From: Candidatus Nanopelagicales bacterium
GTDB lineage: Bacteria; Actinomycetota; Actinomycetes; S36-B12
NCBI GenBank assembly: GCA_023253325.1
Contig: JALRGY010000008.1
Coordinates: forward strand, 1 to 33,377
Reading direction: 5' to 3'
DNA: 33,377 bases
Shown here: positions 8,669 to 17,434 of the stretch, piece by piece
Layout: every line of letters starts with the position of its first letter
How positions within the stretch are numbered: the first letter of the stretch is position 1
Program-made: the position numbers and the translations under genes
The notes under the pieces: generated by a model
Told to the model about the DNA's origin: nothing
The model's input: the letters and a program-made list of their open reading frames with translations, nothing else
Database searches by the model: none

Positions 8669-9601
8669 ATGGATCTTGATTCAATAACAAATTTCATTGA
8701 CGAGTTCAATAAGGGTCCTTGGGATGCGCCGTTCAAAATCATCCTGATAATTCTTATTTCCCTCGCAGCCTCATCAATTGCTGGGCGTGCGATCCGCCGA
8801 CTGGTTAAGCATGCAGTGTCCAATGCGCATCATGTTGGACACTCCCAGTTGAGAAATCTCGAAGACACCCAAGAGTTGTCCTCAACGTTACTTGAGAATC
8901 GCACATCGCAACGGGCATATGCACTCGGTTCGTTAGCGCGAAGCGCGACCATCATCTTTATTTGGTCCGTAGCCGTCATGATGATCCTCTCGGAGCTGGG
9001 GTTAAACGTGGGGCCGCTGTTAGCAAGCGCCGGGGTGTTGGGGGTGGTCCTTGGATTTGGCGCTCAAACGTTGGTAGCTGACTACCTCGCAGGTGTTTCC
9101 ATGACACTCGAGGACCAACTTGGAGTTGGCGACGTCGTCGACTGCGGTGTTGTCCTTGGAACCGTGGAGGAAGTGGCACTTCGGTATACGCGAATCCGTG
9201 ACTTTTATGGAGTGGTTTGGTACGTCCGTAACGGGACTATCGCCTACATTGCCAACCAATCACAAGGTTGGACCTACGCGGTCGTTGACATTGCGCTTCC
9301 TTATGACGCAGATCTTGCGGTTGTCGCTCACGTCATCAACACTGCTGGCGAGCAGATGGCCGCTGATACGTCGCTGGACATGGTGCTCCTCGATACTCCA
9401 GTCTATGCCGGCCTTGAAGAGGCTCGGGGCGACGCGGTCGTCGTTCGCGTCATGGCAAAAGCCGTGCCGGAGCAGCAATTTGTGGCTGCACGACTTATTC
9501 GTGAGCGAGTGAAAATCGCTCTTGATCGTCAGGGTATACATATCCCCCTCACCCAGATCAAAATCAGCGAACAACAACCCCCCAGCGCGCCAAATCCCTG
9601 A
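8669..9601 (+). CDS. MscS family mechanosensitive ion channel
   Basis: 310 aa membrane protein expected to release solutes on hypo-osmotic shock. There are three hydrophobic helices: near residues 20-38, near 90-110, and the pore-lining Gly/Ala-rich helix LASAGVLGVVLGFGAQTLVA. After the pore comes the conserved DYLAGVSMTLEDQLGVGDVV block that opens the beta domain, then a cytoplasmic cage domain. An AGGAG site at the end of the upstream gene lies a normal distance before the ATG, and only nine bases separate the two genes, so it is co-transcribed with prolyl oligopeptidase. Confidence 0.93.
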   Translation: MDLDSITNFIDEFNKGPWDAPFKIILIILISLAASSIAGRAIRRLVKHAVSNAHHVGHSQLRNLEDTQELSSTLLENRTSQRAYALGSLARSATIIFIWSVAVMMILSELGLNVGPLLASAGVLGVVLGFGAQTLVADYLAGVSMTLEDQLGVGDVVDCGVVLGTVEEVALRYTRIRDFYGVVWYVRNGTIAYIANQSQGWTYAVVDIALPYDADLAVVAHVINTAGEQMAADTSLDMVLLDTPVYAGLEEARGDAVVVRVMAKAVPEQQFVAARLIRERVKIALDRQGIHIPLTQIKISEQQPPSAPNP

Positions 9602-9609
9602 ACTCGCGC

Positions 9610-9615
9610 CACACT
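9610..9615 (+). promoter_or_regulatory. Putative -10 element (CACACT) before the SDR-DUF2867 gene
   Basis: CACACT lies exactly six bases (GTGTGT) before the ATG at 9622. The same hexamer at the same distance precedes the DoxX-like gene and the secreted gene at 23736. If real, it is an internal promoter giving a leaderless mRNA for the SDR gene. Confidence 0.4.
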
Positions 9616-9621
9616 GTGTGT

Positions 9622-11151
9622 ATGTCTGCTGATAATGATCAACGTCCGATCTATCTAGTCACGGGCGCAACCGGCTATGTCGGTGGGCGCCTTGTGGGCT
9701 ACTTGATCAATGAGGGCGTGAGAGTTCGCGTGCTCGCGCGCCACCCAGAACGCCTGCGCGATTTCCCGTGGGCTGACCAGATCGAGGTCGCGGTAGGAGA
9801 TGCCGGTGACCCTGAATCGCTCGGAGCAGCCATGGATGGTGTCAGCGTGGCCTACTACCTGCTGCACTCCCTGCAAGAGGGGAAACAACTTGAATACGAA
9901 GAGGGTCGAATTTCACAGAATTTTGCCAACTGCGCTAAAGAAGCCGGTGTTCAGCGGATCGTCTACCTTGGCGGATTAGCGCCGAACATCGCCCCGCACA
10001 AGATGTCACCGCACATGCGATCACGAGTTGACGTTGGCCGCATCCTCCGTGAATCTGGGATCCCAACAATTGAACTGAGAGCGGCAATCATTATCGGCTC
10101 GGGTTCGGCGTCATTCGAAATGCTTCGGTATCTCACCGAGCGTTTGCCCGCCATGATCACACCTCGGTGGGTTCGGACAAAAACTCAGCCAATCGCTGTT
10201 CGAGATGTCCTGCGCTATCTGGTCAACGCAGCACAATTACCAGCTGAAATCAGTCGCACATTCGACATTGGCGGTCCTGATGTGTTGAGCTATCAAGACA
10301 TGATGCAGGGGTATGCTCGCGCCGCCGGTCTCCCTGCCCGACTCATTTTGCCCATCAACCTTCTTTCACCACGCCTGTCGAGTCACTGGGTAGGCCTTGT
10401 CACCCCTGTTCCCCGAGCAATCGCTCGACCATTGGTTCGATCGCTGAAACATCCGGCAATTTGCCACGAGCAGGACATCAAGCGATACATCCCGGACCCA
10501 CCAGACGGCTTAATCCCCTTCGAAAAAGCAGTGGCCCTTGCCCTGACACGCGTGCGTGAAGCCCAAGTTGCAACCCGCTGGTCCAGCGCCAGCACACCAG
10601 GGGCGCCAAGTGAACCACTGTCGAGTGACCCGGGCTGGGCCGGCGGAACCCTCTACGAGGACATCCGCGTGCTCGAATCCACTGCAACACCCGAACAACT
10701 TTGGGCGGCACTCGACCGAATTGGTGGTGCCAATGGCTGGTATTCGGCCAATCTGCTCTGGGAGATCCGGGGACTCATCGACCGGGTCTTCGGTGGGGTT
10801 GGATTGCGCCGCGGTCGGCGCGATCCGAGTCACTTGATGGTGGGTGAGGCGGTTGATTTCTGGCGAGTTGAGGAGCGGGTAGTTCCACAACAATTGCGGT
10901 TACGCGCCGAAATGAAAATGCCCGGCCGCGCATGGTTGGAATTCAACGTCAGCGCCACCGAGTCCGGGGGTTCCTCACTTACCCAGCGGGCCGTCTACTG
11001 GCCAAAAGGGCTAGCCGGGCACATCTACTGGTGGTCAGTCGCGCCATTCCATGCCTTTGTGTTCCCTCCTATGGCCCGCCATCTCGTGGAAAGTGCCGAA
11101 TCAACACCGCTGGCACACGCATCAATGGAATCAGACACAATCGGGTCGTGA
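9622..11151 (+). CDS. SDR family NAD(P)-binding protein with C-terminal DUF2867 domain
   Basis: 509 aa two-domain protein. The N-terminal extended/atypical SDR domain begins LVTGATGYVGG, a nucleotide-binding glycine motif, followed by VRVLARHPERL. The part resembles NmrA-like or complex I 39-kDa-type SDRs that often act on large or lipid substrates. From about residue 345 a DUF2867 (START-like) domain follows, with LWEIRGLIDRVFGGVGLRRGR and later MPGRAWLEF. The fusion is a known actinobacterial and proteobacterial architecture; the substrate is unknown. I chose the ATG at 9622 over a GTG six bases earlier. The stop overlaps the haemoglobin GTG start (GTGA), implying translational coupling. 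Confidence 0.88.
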   Translation: MSADNDQRPIYLVTGATGYVGGRLVGYLINEGVRVRVLARHPERLRDFPWADQIEVAVGDAGDPESLGAAMDGVSVAYYLLHSLQEGKQLEYEEGRISQNFANCAKEAGVQRIVYLGGLAPNIAPHKMSPHMRSRVDVGRILRESGIPTIELRAAIIIGSGSASFEMLRYLTERLPAMITPRWVRTKTQPIAVRDVLRYLVNAAQLPAEISRTFDIGGPDVLSYQDMMQGYARAAGLPARLILPINLLSPRLSSHWVGLVTPVPRAIARPLVRSLKHPAICHEQDIKRYIPDPPDGLIPFEKAVALALTRVREAQVATRWSSASTPGAPSEPLSSDPGWAGGTLYEDIRVLESTATPEQLWAALDRIGGANGWYSANLLWEIRGLIDRVFGGVGLRRGRRDPSHLMVGEAVDFWRVEERVVPQQLRLRAEMKMPGRAWLEFNVSATESGGSSLTQRAVYWPKGLAGHIYWWSVAPFHAFVFPPMARHLVESAESTPLAHASMESDTIGS

Positions 11152-11588
11152 CCGAAAACCCCAACAGCTCCGAACCAAGCCCCTACGACCTGTTCGGCGG
11201 CCACGAATTTTTTCAGAGTTTGGTGCACAATTTCTACCAACGGGTGCCCAACGACCCCGTTTTGAGCGCGATGTATCCCTCACAGGATTACGAGGGTGCT
11301 GAATGGCGACTTCGGTCGTTTCTCGAGCAATACTGGGGTGGGCCCACGACCTACAGCGACGAACGTGGTCACCCACGACTGCGAATGCGTCATGCTGGCT
11401 ATCACATTGACTCTGATGCTCGAGACCGCTGGTTGGCAATAATGGCCGCCGCGGTTCAAGAACAGGGGATGCCTGCGCACCTGGAAGCCGAGTTGTGGAA
11501 GTATCTGGTGGCTGCCGCTTACGGCATGCAAAATGTTCCAGACGAATCACCAGAAATCCAACAAGAAATACCTATCTCGGAGGTTTAA
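11148..11588 (+). CDS. glbO: Group II truncated haemoglobin (trHbO)
   Basis: 146 aa haem protein, 2-on-2 globin fold. Comparison from memory with Mycobacterium tuberculosis trHbO gives a constant offset of seven: Tyr30 (B10), Tyr43 (CD1), proximal His82 (F8) in RMRHAGYH, and Trp95 (G8) in RDRW. YWGGP is also diagnostic. Expected roles are oxygen or NO handling and protection from reactive oxygen. The GTG start overlaps the SDR stop as GTGA; a longer frame from 10932 merely runs through the SDR gene. It is followed two bases later by the alpha-glucosidase, and the same glbO-aglA neighbours exist in mycobacteria (Rv2470-Rv2471). Confidence 0.95.
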   Translation: MTENPNSSEPSPYDLFGGHEFFQSLVHNFYQRVPNDPVLSAMYPSQDYEGAEWRLRSFLEQYWGGPTTYSDERGHPRLRMRHAGYHIDSDARDRWLAIMAAAVQEQGMPAHLEAELWKYLVAAAYGMQNVPDESPEIQQEIPISEV

Positions 11589-11590
11589 TC

Positions 11591-13285
11591 GTGCCCTCAG
11601 GTGCCAATCAGTGGTGGCGTGACGCGGTCATCTATCAGGTCTACCCACGCTCATTTGCAGACTCTGATGGCGATGGTTTGGGAGATATTCCCGGGATCGT
11701 AAGCCGCCTGGATTACCTTCAGAATCTCGGTGTCGATGCCGTCTGGATCTCACCGTTCTATGAATCTCCCTTGCTTGACGGCGGGTACGACGTCACCGAC
11801 TACCGCATGGTGGATCGCCGCCTTGGCACGGTCAACGACATCGAAGAACTCATAAGTTCGGCCCATGCTCGAAATATGAGGGTATTCATGGATACCGTCC
11901 CAAACCACACGAGTAGTTCGCATGCATGGTTCCAAGAAGTTTTGCACTCGGAGCCTGGGTCCGCCGCTTGGGATCGATATGTGATCAAAGAAGGCAAGGG
12001 CGCGAACAATGAACTCCCACCCACGAACTGGCAGAGCGTTTTCCATGGTGATGCCTGGTCGCCGCTGGTTCTGGCCAACGGTGATAAAACCAAATACTGG
12101 TACCTGCATATTTTTGATTCCTCTCAACCAGATGTGAACTGGGAGAACCCAGAGGTTCGCGCAGAGTTCCTAGACATTCTGCGTTTCTGGTTTGATCTGG
12201 GGATTGATGGTTTCCGCATTGACGTAGCGCACGGCCTTATCAAGGACCAAACCTTTCCTGATGTCGATTACGACTCCATTCCTGAGCAGGAGTTACTCGG
12301 CGACCCAATTTTCAGTCCGTTCTGGGATCAAGACGGAGTCCATGAGGTGTATCGCGAGTGGCGCAAGCTCGCTGATACCTACGACCCACCACGAGTTTTC
12401 TGTGGCGAGACATGGGCGCCAACTCCGGAACGACTGGCGCTGTACCAACGTCCAGATGAACTCCACACGTCATTCAACTTTGACTATCTGCGCGCCGGAT
12501 TTGATGCGACAAAGCTGCAGGAGTCGGTTGATTCCACTCTGTTCCATCACAGAAAAGTTGGCGCACCAGCCACTTGGGTGCTTTCCAATCACGACATTGT
12601 TCGCCATGCAACTCGTTTGGCACCGGGCCAGAGTGAGCACCCGACCGTGCCACCAACACCTGATGCCGCCGATCACGGACTGGCACGCGCACGCGCCGCA
12701 ACCTTGTTCACTCTTGGGTTACCCGGCTCGACCTACCTCTACCAAGGTGAGGAACTTGGCCTGCCCGAAGTTCTCGACCTCCCGGGTGATGCCCGACAGG
12801 ATCCCGTTTGGTTCCGCAGCAAAGGCAAAGAAATCGGGCGCGATGGTTGCCGCGTTCCCATCCCATGGTCAGGCGATATTCCTTCTTATGGTTTTGGCCC
12901 TGGTGAGCAATCCTGGCTTCCTCAGCCAGAGTCGTGGGCCAGCCTCAGCGTGCAGGCTCAGGAATCCGATGACACCACACTGAATTTCTACCGCAGTGCC
13001 CTGGCTCGACGCCGCCAAGAGCCATCGACCGGCGACGGAGAATTCGAGTGGCGCGATCTCAATGGCGAGGACAACGGAGTGCTCAAGGTGATCGCCTACC
13101 GGCGTCCTGATTCGCAACTGCCTTTAACGTGCGTTCTCAACACGAGTGAGCGTAACTTCTCACTGCCTGCCGAATTTGGCACAGAATTGCTTCAGGCATC
13201 AGGACCCGAGGTCGCAGTGGTCGACTCTGTGGATGGCGAGCATTTAGTGCTTGGACCCGAGACCTGCGTCTGGATTCGCGGCTAG
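11591..13285 (+). CDS. aglA: GH13 family alpha-glucosidase
   Basis: 564 aa glycoside hydrolase expected to release glucose from short alpha-glucosides such as maltose or isomalto-oligosaccharides. The start WWRDAVIYQVYPRSFADSDG is typical. Catalytic residues are the nucleophile Asp211 in FRIDVAHG, acid/base Glu273 in FCGETW and Asp335 in SNHDIVRH. The QPDVNWENP motif places it near the oligo-1,6-glucosidase/alpha-glucosidase subfamilies, but the exact linkage preference is not safe to call. The GTG start at 11591 has GGAGG at 11579-11583, within the end of glbO. Last gene of the plus-strand run, converging with the next gene across a tiny hairpin. Confidence 0.93.
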   Translation: MPSGANQWWRDAVIYQVYPRSFADSDGDGLGDIPGIVSRLDYLQNLGVDAVWISPFYESPLLDGGYDVTDYRMVDRRLGTVNDIEELISSAHARNMRVFMDTVPNHTSSSHAWFQEVLHSEPGSAAWDRYVIKEGKGANNELPPTNWQSVFHGDAWSPLVLANGDKTKYWYLHIFDSSQPDVNWENPEVRAEFLDILRFWFDLGIDGFRIDVAHGLIKDQTFPDVDYDSIPEQELLGDPIFSPFWDQDGVHEVYREWRKLADTYDPPRVFCGETWAPTPERLALYQRPDELHTSFNFDYLRAGFDATKLQESVDSTLFHHRKVGAPATWVLSNHDIVRHATRLAPGQSEHPTVPPTPDAADHGLARARAATLFTLGLPGSTYLYQGEELGLPEVLDLPGDARQDPVWFRSKGKEIGRDGCRVPIPWSGDIPSYGFGPGEQSWLPQPESWASLSVQAQESDDTTLNFYRSALARRRQEPSTGDGEFEWRDLNGEDNGVLKVIAYRRPDSQLPLTCVLNTSERNFSLPAEFGTELLQASGPEVAVVDSVDGEHLVLGPETCVWIRG

Positions 13286-13288
13286 TTC

Positions 13289-13305
13289 GTCAACTACTAG
13301 TTGAC
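13289..13305. terminator. Small hairpin between convergent genes
   Basis: GTCAACT and AGTTGAC form a perfect 7-bp stem with a 3-base loop. The TAG stop of the minus-strand gene (13297-13299) lies in and beside the loop. There is no T-run, so it is at most a weak bidirectional terminator. Confidence 0.35.
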
Positions 13306-13947
13306 AATGCGCAGACCTGTGCGGGCTGCGGGTCCCGTGGCGTAAGCAAACACTTGACCCCGCGGGGTGCTGAGCCGTTTCCACGGACCGCACGTAGCTG
13401 CGCTGACCTTGACTGGCTCGTTCCAGAGCAATTGAAGTCGAACGGCAGCATGCAGCATTCGAATTGGTAGCCCGGCCCAACCCGGACGCTCCCAGATTTC
13501 ATCCGCTAAATCAGACATCCCCCGCTCGCCCAAACCCTTACTGCGACGGTCAAATTCTGCTGCTGCCTCATTAACAATTGGGACTATGTCGCTTGCCAGA
13601 GCGGTCATGGGAATCTGCCAACCATTTGTTGGAGGCATTTCAACCAAGGACGTACCCGCGAGTGATTCGACGGCCTCTAGAGCATTGAGGTCGATCTTGG
13701 GGCTTTGGTCATTCATCAAAATGTTCAACAATGAACTTGCATGAACAATTCGATCAAATGGCGCATTGCCACCGATAGTGGCCGGCATAGCGATAAATAC
13801 ATTGACGTCAAGTGGTAGCGCTGAATAGAAGCCCACCGCAGAAGGGGAAGTCACGACTCGAAGTACAAGCGCAGGCTTCCATTCAATTTGTTTTTCGATG
13901 AGTCCAACGAGCGTGCGCCGCTCAGTGGCACCTAATTCAATCTGCAC
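13297..13947 (-). CDS. Conserved actinobacterial protein of unknown function
   Basis: 216 aa, no signal peptide and no transmembrane helix. The N-terminal half has beta-rich segments (KPALVLRVVTSPSAVGFY, then LDVNVFIAMPATIG) and the C-terminal half is helical, ending in WKRLSTPRGQVFAYATGPAAR. I recognise no named domain. The GTG start has GGAG six bases upstream, overlapping the thioesterase stop, so the two genes are coupled. A protein of unknown function holds the equivalent place in mycobacteria (Rv2474c, next to thioesterase Rv2475c), which may be its orthologue. Confidence 0.7.
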   Translation of the reverse strand: MQIELGATERRTLVGLIEKQIEWKPALVLRVVTSPSAVGFYSALPLDVNVFIAMPATIGGNAPFDRIVHASSLLNILMNDQSPKIDLNALEAVESLAGTSLVEMPPTNGWQIPMTALASDIVPIVNEAAAEFDRRSKGLGERGMSDLADEIWERPGWAGLPIRMLHAAVRLQLLWNEPVKVSAATCGPWKRLSTPRGQVFAYATGPAARTGLRIVN

Positions 13948-13950
13948 GAA

Positions 13951-14349
13951 TTACTCCAGTTCAGCGACGGCGAGAAGTGCTTCGCGCATCTTGGGTGGAA
14001 TGGGAACTGCTTTGTCGTTATCAAAGCACACCATGACACTTTCCGCCTCTGCATTGAGGATGCCATGTTCATTGATGATGCGATAGTTGACATGGTACGA
14101 CGTTTTACCGATTGCACTGATCCACACTTCAATAGTCAATGGTTCAAGGGAATAATGAATTGGTTTGCGAAAATCAATTGACTGGTGTGCCATGACCTGA
14201 CTTACCTTGACACCCTCGAGACTCCCGATCTCATGCATCGCCCGAATACGAGCCTCTTGCAAATAATCTAAGAACATCGTGTTGTTCACATGACCCAACG
14301 GGTCCAGATCACTAAACCGGCGAGCAACATGCGTGATGATTACGGTCAC
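13951..14349 (-). CDS. Acyl-CoA thioesterase, 4HBT hotdog family
   Basis: 132 aa hotdog-fold protein. The N-terminal DLDPLGHVNNTMFLDYLQEAR carries the 4HBT active-site Asp16 and the GHVNN motif. It should hydrolyse acyl-CoA thioesters; the chain length preference cannot be read from sequence. The GTG start at 14349 has AGGA upstream and lies nine bases after the EttA stop, and the next gene follows within four bases. The order EttA, thioesterase, unknown protein therefore behaves as one minus-strand operon. Confidence 0.88.
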   Translation of the reverse strand: MTVIITHVARRFSDLDPLGHVNNTMFLDYLQEARIRAMHEIGSLEGVKVSQVMAHQSIDFRKPIHYSLEPLTIEVWISAIGKTSYHVNYRIINEHGILNAEAESVMVCFDNDKAVPIPPKMREALLAVAELE

Positions 14350-14358
14350 TGAAGGTTC

Positions 14359-16053
14359 CTAATCGCGAGTCAGCTTGCGGTAAGTCGCGCGATGCGGGCG
14401 TGCGGCTTCCTCGCCCAATCGTTCGATCTTGTTCTTTTCATAGGACTCAAAGTTACCCTCGAACCAGAACCATTGCGAGTCGCCTTCGTAGGCCAGGATA
14501 TGTGTGGCGATTCGGTCAAGGAACCAGCGGTCATGGGATGTGATCACCGCGCAGCCCGGGAATTCCAGGAGTGCTTTTTCCAAGGAACCAAGGGTTTCAA
14601 CATCGAGGTCATTTGTCGGTTCATCAAGCAGGAGTAGGTTTCCACCCATCTTGAGAGTGAGTGCGAGGTTCAGTCGGTTTCGCTCACCACCGGAAAGCAC
14701 CTTTGCCTGCTTTTGCTGATCTGGTCCCTTGAAGCCAAAAACGGAGACATAGGCGCGCGACGGCATTTCAACATTGCCCACCTTGATCCAGTCGAGGCCA
14801 TCAGAGACAACTTCCCAGACATTCTTCGTTGCATCGAGTCCGGAACGAGTCTGATCAACGTATGAAAGTTTGACAGTCTCCCCAACTTTTATCTCCCCCG
14901 ATGTTGGCAAATTGTCTTTATCCGTGTCACCCGTGGCTGCGGCAACGATCATTTTGAACAGGGTTGTCTTTCCAACACCATTGGGCCCAATCACGCCGAC
15001 AATCCCATTGCGAGGAAGGGTAAATGAAAGGTTGTCAATCAGGAGGCGATCATCAAAACCTTTGGTCAAGCCCTTGGCTTCAACAACAACGGAACCCAGG
15101 CGTGGGCCGGGCGGAATTTGGATTTCTTCCATGTCCAGCTTCCGCGTCTTTTCGGCTTCTGTTGCCATTTCCTCGTAACGATCCAAACGTGCGCGCGACT
15201 TAGTTTGGCGAGCCTTCGCATTGGACCGAACCCATTCGAGTTCATCGGTTAAACGCTTTTGGAGTTTGACGTCCTTTGCGCCTTCAACCTTCAAGCGGGC
15301 AGCCTTTGTTTCCAAATACGTGGTGTAGTTGCCTTCATAAGGATAGGCGCGGCCGCGATCCAGTTCAAGAATCCATTCAGCGACGTTGTCCAGGAAGTAC
15401 CGATCGTGCGTGATCGCAATGACGGTTCCCGGGTATTTCTCCAGGTGTTGCTCTAACCACTGAACGCTCTCGGCATCCAGGTGGTTGGTGGGTTCATCCA
15501 GCAACAACAAACTTGGCTGGCGCAGCAGCAACTGGCATAAAGCAACTCGGCGCTTCTCGCCTCCGGATAGAACTGAAATGTCGGCATCTCCCGGTGGGCA
15601 ACGCAGTGCATCCATGGCCTGCTCGAGTTGATTGTCCAAGTCCCACGCATTGCGATGGTCTATTTCCTCCTGCAACTTACCCATCTCGGCCAACAGCGAA
15701 TCGTAATCAGCATCGGGTTCGGCCAGTTCCACAGAAATCTGGTTAAAGCGGTCCACCATTGCCTTGGTTTCCGCAACACCTTCTTGCACGTTTTCCAGGA
15801 CTGACTTTGACTCATCAAGCTTGGGCTCCTGCATCAGAATCCCGACGGTGAATCCTTCATGCAACTTTGCTTCGCCGTTGGAGACATCGTCGATTCCCGC
15901 CATGATCTTCAACAGGCTTGACTTACCCGCACCATTAGGACCAACAACACCGATCTTGGCGCCCGGGAGAAAGGACAACGTCACATTGTCCAAGACAACT
16001 TTGTCACCATGGGCTTTGCGTGCTTTTTGCAGGGTATAAATGAACTCGGCCAT
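14359..16053 (-). CDS. ettA: Energy-dependent translational throttle protein EttA (ABC-F)
   Basis: 564 aa soluble ABC-F ATPase with two nucleotide-binding domains and no membrane segment; E. coli EttA is 555 aa. It binds the ribosomal E site and gates entry into elongation according to ATP/ADP ratio. Walker A motifs are GPNGAGKSS and GPNGVGKTT; signatures are LSGGEKRRVAL and LSGGERNRLNL; both Walker B boxes read LLLLDEPTNHLD or LLLLDEPTNDLD. The region between the two cassettes contains the basic linker NAKARQTKSRARLDRYEE. The ATG lies eight bases after TAGGCT, a possible -10 element with almost no 5' leader. Mycobacterial orthologue Rv2477c has the same neighbours. Confidence 0.96.
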   Translation of the reverse strand: MAEFIYTLQKARKAHGDKVVLDNVTLSFLPGAKIGVVGPNGAGKSSLLKIMAGIDDVSNGEAKLHEGFTVGILMQEPKLDESKSVLENVQEGVAETKAMVDRFNQISVELAEPDADYDSLLAEMGKLQEEIDHRNAWDLDNQLEQAMDALRCPPGDADISVLSGGEKRRVALCQLLLRQPSLLLLDEPTNHLDAESVQWLEQHLEKYPGTVIAITHDRYFLDNVAEWILELDRGRAYPYEGNYTTYLETKAARLKVEGAKDVKLQKRLTDELEWVRSNAKARQTKSRARLDRYEEMATEAEKTRKLDMEEIQIPPGPRLGSVVVEAKGLTKGFDDRLLIDNLSFTLPRNGIVGVIGPNGVGKTTLFKMIVAAATGDTDKDNLPTSGEIKVGETVKLSYVDQTRSGLDATKNVWEVVSDGLDWIKVGNVEMPSRAYVSVFGFKGPDQQKQAKVLSGGERNRLNLALTLKMGGNLLLLDEPTNDLDVETLGSLEKALLEFPGCAVITSHDRWFLDRIATHILAYEGDSQWFWFEGNFESYEKNKIERLGEEAARPHRATYRKLTRD

Positions 16054-16114
16054 AGCACTAAAGCCTAGTGTGACAATGAATCACGGACTTCACGCCCTAA
16101 CAGCAACTAACCAA

Positions 16115-16153
16115 CTGCGGCACCGAGGCTTCTGTTACACCTCAGTGCCGCAG
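16115..16153 (-). terminator. Hairpin between SSB and ettA
   Basis: Arms 16115-16128 and 16140-16153 pair over 9 bp, one mismatch, then 4 bp, around an 11-base loop. It lies ten bases past the SSB stop and upstream of ettA. The T-run on the minus strand is weak (TTGGTTAGTT), so it may be a terminator or attenuator. Confidence 0.55.
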
Positions 16154-16162
16154 AGACAAAGG

Positions 16163-16666
16163 CTAAACCGCAATGATTTCGCCTGTTTCCAAGTCAACGG
16201 ACTCTTCATTAGATCCCATTTGATCCAAGTAGTCCACTGCATCTTGTCCTAGGACATCGGCCAGCATGCGCCGCTCACTTTCCACCACGGACTCACGCTT
16301 TACACGGGTAAACACCGCAGTTCCCCTGGATAGGTCGGGGCCCACAGCCGTTGCCTCAATATCGACATATCGCATCACATGCGTGTGGTCACCACATTCC
16401 TTCTCATGCTCACGACTACGCATGCGACCATTGACAATCACAGGCATGCCTTTCATGAGACTTGCAGCGGCATTATGCGCCATGTTCCGCCAACAGCTCA
16501 CCGTGAAGTAATGGGTATCGCCATCGATCCAGCGTTCATTGCCACGATCGAATCTGCGTGTTGTACTAGCGACTCGGAAGGAGGCAACCGCTTCTCCCGA
16601 TGCAGTGAATCTAAGTTCCACATCATTGACCAAATTTCCCAGAACAGTTATTCCAATATCGTTCAT
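16163..16666 (-). CDS. ssb: Single-stranded DNA-binding protein, paralogue with atypical tail
   Basis: 167 aa OB-fold protein. ITVLGNLVNDVELRFTASG, then SFRVASTTR and HYFTVSCWRNMAHNAAASL, match bacterial SSB. The C-terminus ends LETGEIIAV and lacks the acidic DDDIPF-like tip that recruits partner proteins in housekeeping SSB, so this is probably a second SSB. Mycobacteria carry an SSB-like gene (Rv2478c) in the same position next to the EttA gene. A GAGGT ribosome-binding site lies six bases before the ATG. The tail has an acidic stretch, NEESVDLETGE, of unknown use. Confidence 0.88.
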   Translation of the reverse strand: MNDIGITVLGNLVNDVELRFTASGEAVASFRVASTTRRFDRGNERWIDGDTHYFTVSCWRNMAHNAAASLMKGMPVIVNGRMRSREHEKECGDHTHVMRYVDIEATAVGPDLSRGTAVFTRVKRESVVESERRMLADVLGQDAVDYLDQMGSNEESVDLETGEIIAV

Positions 16667-16843
16667 GACTTACCTCACCTTTCCTTGTAGCACTTTCATT
16701 AGTGCGATTAATGGAAAGGATCAACCAAAGCTTGGTTGGATTAAACCCCAATGCTGGACCTGTGGACGTGGGACGATAAATCCGCAACGTGTGGATATCC
16801 ACTCAGTCAGTTGACTCAATGATTAACGATTTCGAACAACTGG

Positions 16844-16849
16844 CACACT
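16844..16849 (+). promoter_or_regulatory. Putative -10 element (CACACT) before the DoxX-like gene
   Basis: CACACT lies exactly six bases (GTGCTT) before the GTG at 16856, the same geometry as at 9610 and 23743. It supports the GTG at 16856 as start of a leaderless message. Confidence 0.4.
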
Positions 16850-16855
16850 GTGCTT

Positions 16856-17278
16856 GTGCTCACCACGGTTGGTCGCTTTGCCTTAGGCGGTTTTCTTATT
16901 TTTGCCTCGCTCGGACACTTTCTTTCGGCTAATGAATTCCTCGCTCAGGTGCCGCCCTGGATGCCGGCTCCAGAACTCGTTGTCCTGCTCTCCGGCGTGG
17001 TGGAACTCGCACTTGGCTGCGCGATCATCTTTTCCCCAAAAAAATGGCTCCCCACCATTGGATGGGTAACGGCAGCATTCTTCGTTGTAATCTTCCCTGG
17101 AAACCTGTGGCAATATTTCGAGGGCCGGGATGCTTTTGGGCTCGATTCAGATGCAGCTCGACTCGTGCGATTGATCTTCCAACCGTTACTCATTGTTTGG
17201 GCGCTCTGGGCCACCGGGGCATTCGCGTCTTGGCGGAGGCAAGTGTCAACAAGTGCCGAACAAAAACGTCGGAGTTGA
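16856..17278 (+). CDS. DoxX-like membrane protein
   Basis: About 140 aa with four hydrophobic helices: TVGRFALGGFLIFASLGHF, LVVLLSGVVELALGCAII, TIGWVTAAFFVVIFPG and LIFQPLLIVWALWA. The spacing and the GHF and GNLWQY elements resemble DoxX/DoxD-type proteins and MauE-like relatives. The role is uncertain; relatives are linked to redox or quinone processes. The start may be GTG at 16850 or 16856; the latter has the -10-like hexamer six bases upstream. Single-gene unit, divergent from SSB and convergent with the rhodopsin. Confidence 0.75.
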   Translation: MLTTVGRFALGGFLIFASLGHFLSANEFLAQVPPWMPAPELVVLLSGVVELALGCAIIFSPKKWLPTIGWVTAAFFVVIFPGNLWQYFEGRDAFGLDSDAARLVRLIFQPLLIVWALWATGAFASWRRQVSTSAEQKRRS

Positions 17279-17434
17279 ACTCCTGACCTTGGCCCTCCTC
17301 TCTGATGTTGGCATTTGAGCCATCTCAATTTCTTGTCAGTTTGATGTTGAATCTACCCATGTCGTCCACGGTGATTGACATGAAGTTCGGCCGCGCGGGA
17401 GCGACTATCAACCAAAAAGATTCCTGTGGAAAGT

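Noticed and set aside
10932..11588. A longer 218 aa version of the truncated haemoglobin
   Set aside because: The extra N-terminus runs through the SDR coding sequence in another frame; the globin homology starts just after the GTG at 11148, which overlaps the SDR stop.
12261..12983. A 240-codon open frame on the plus strand inside the GH13 gene
   Set aside because: It lies wholly within aglA in another frame, has low-complexity composition and no motif, while the GH13 frame has its full catalytic set.
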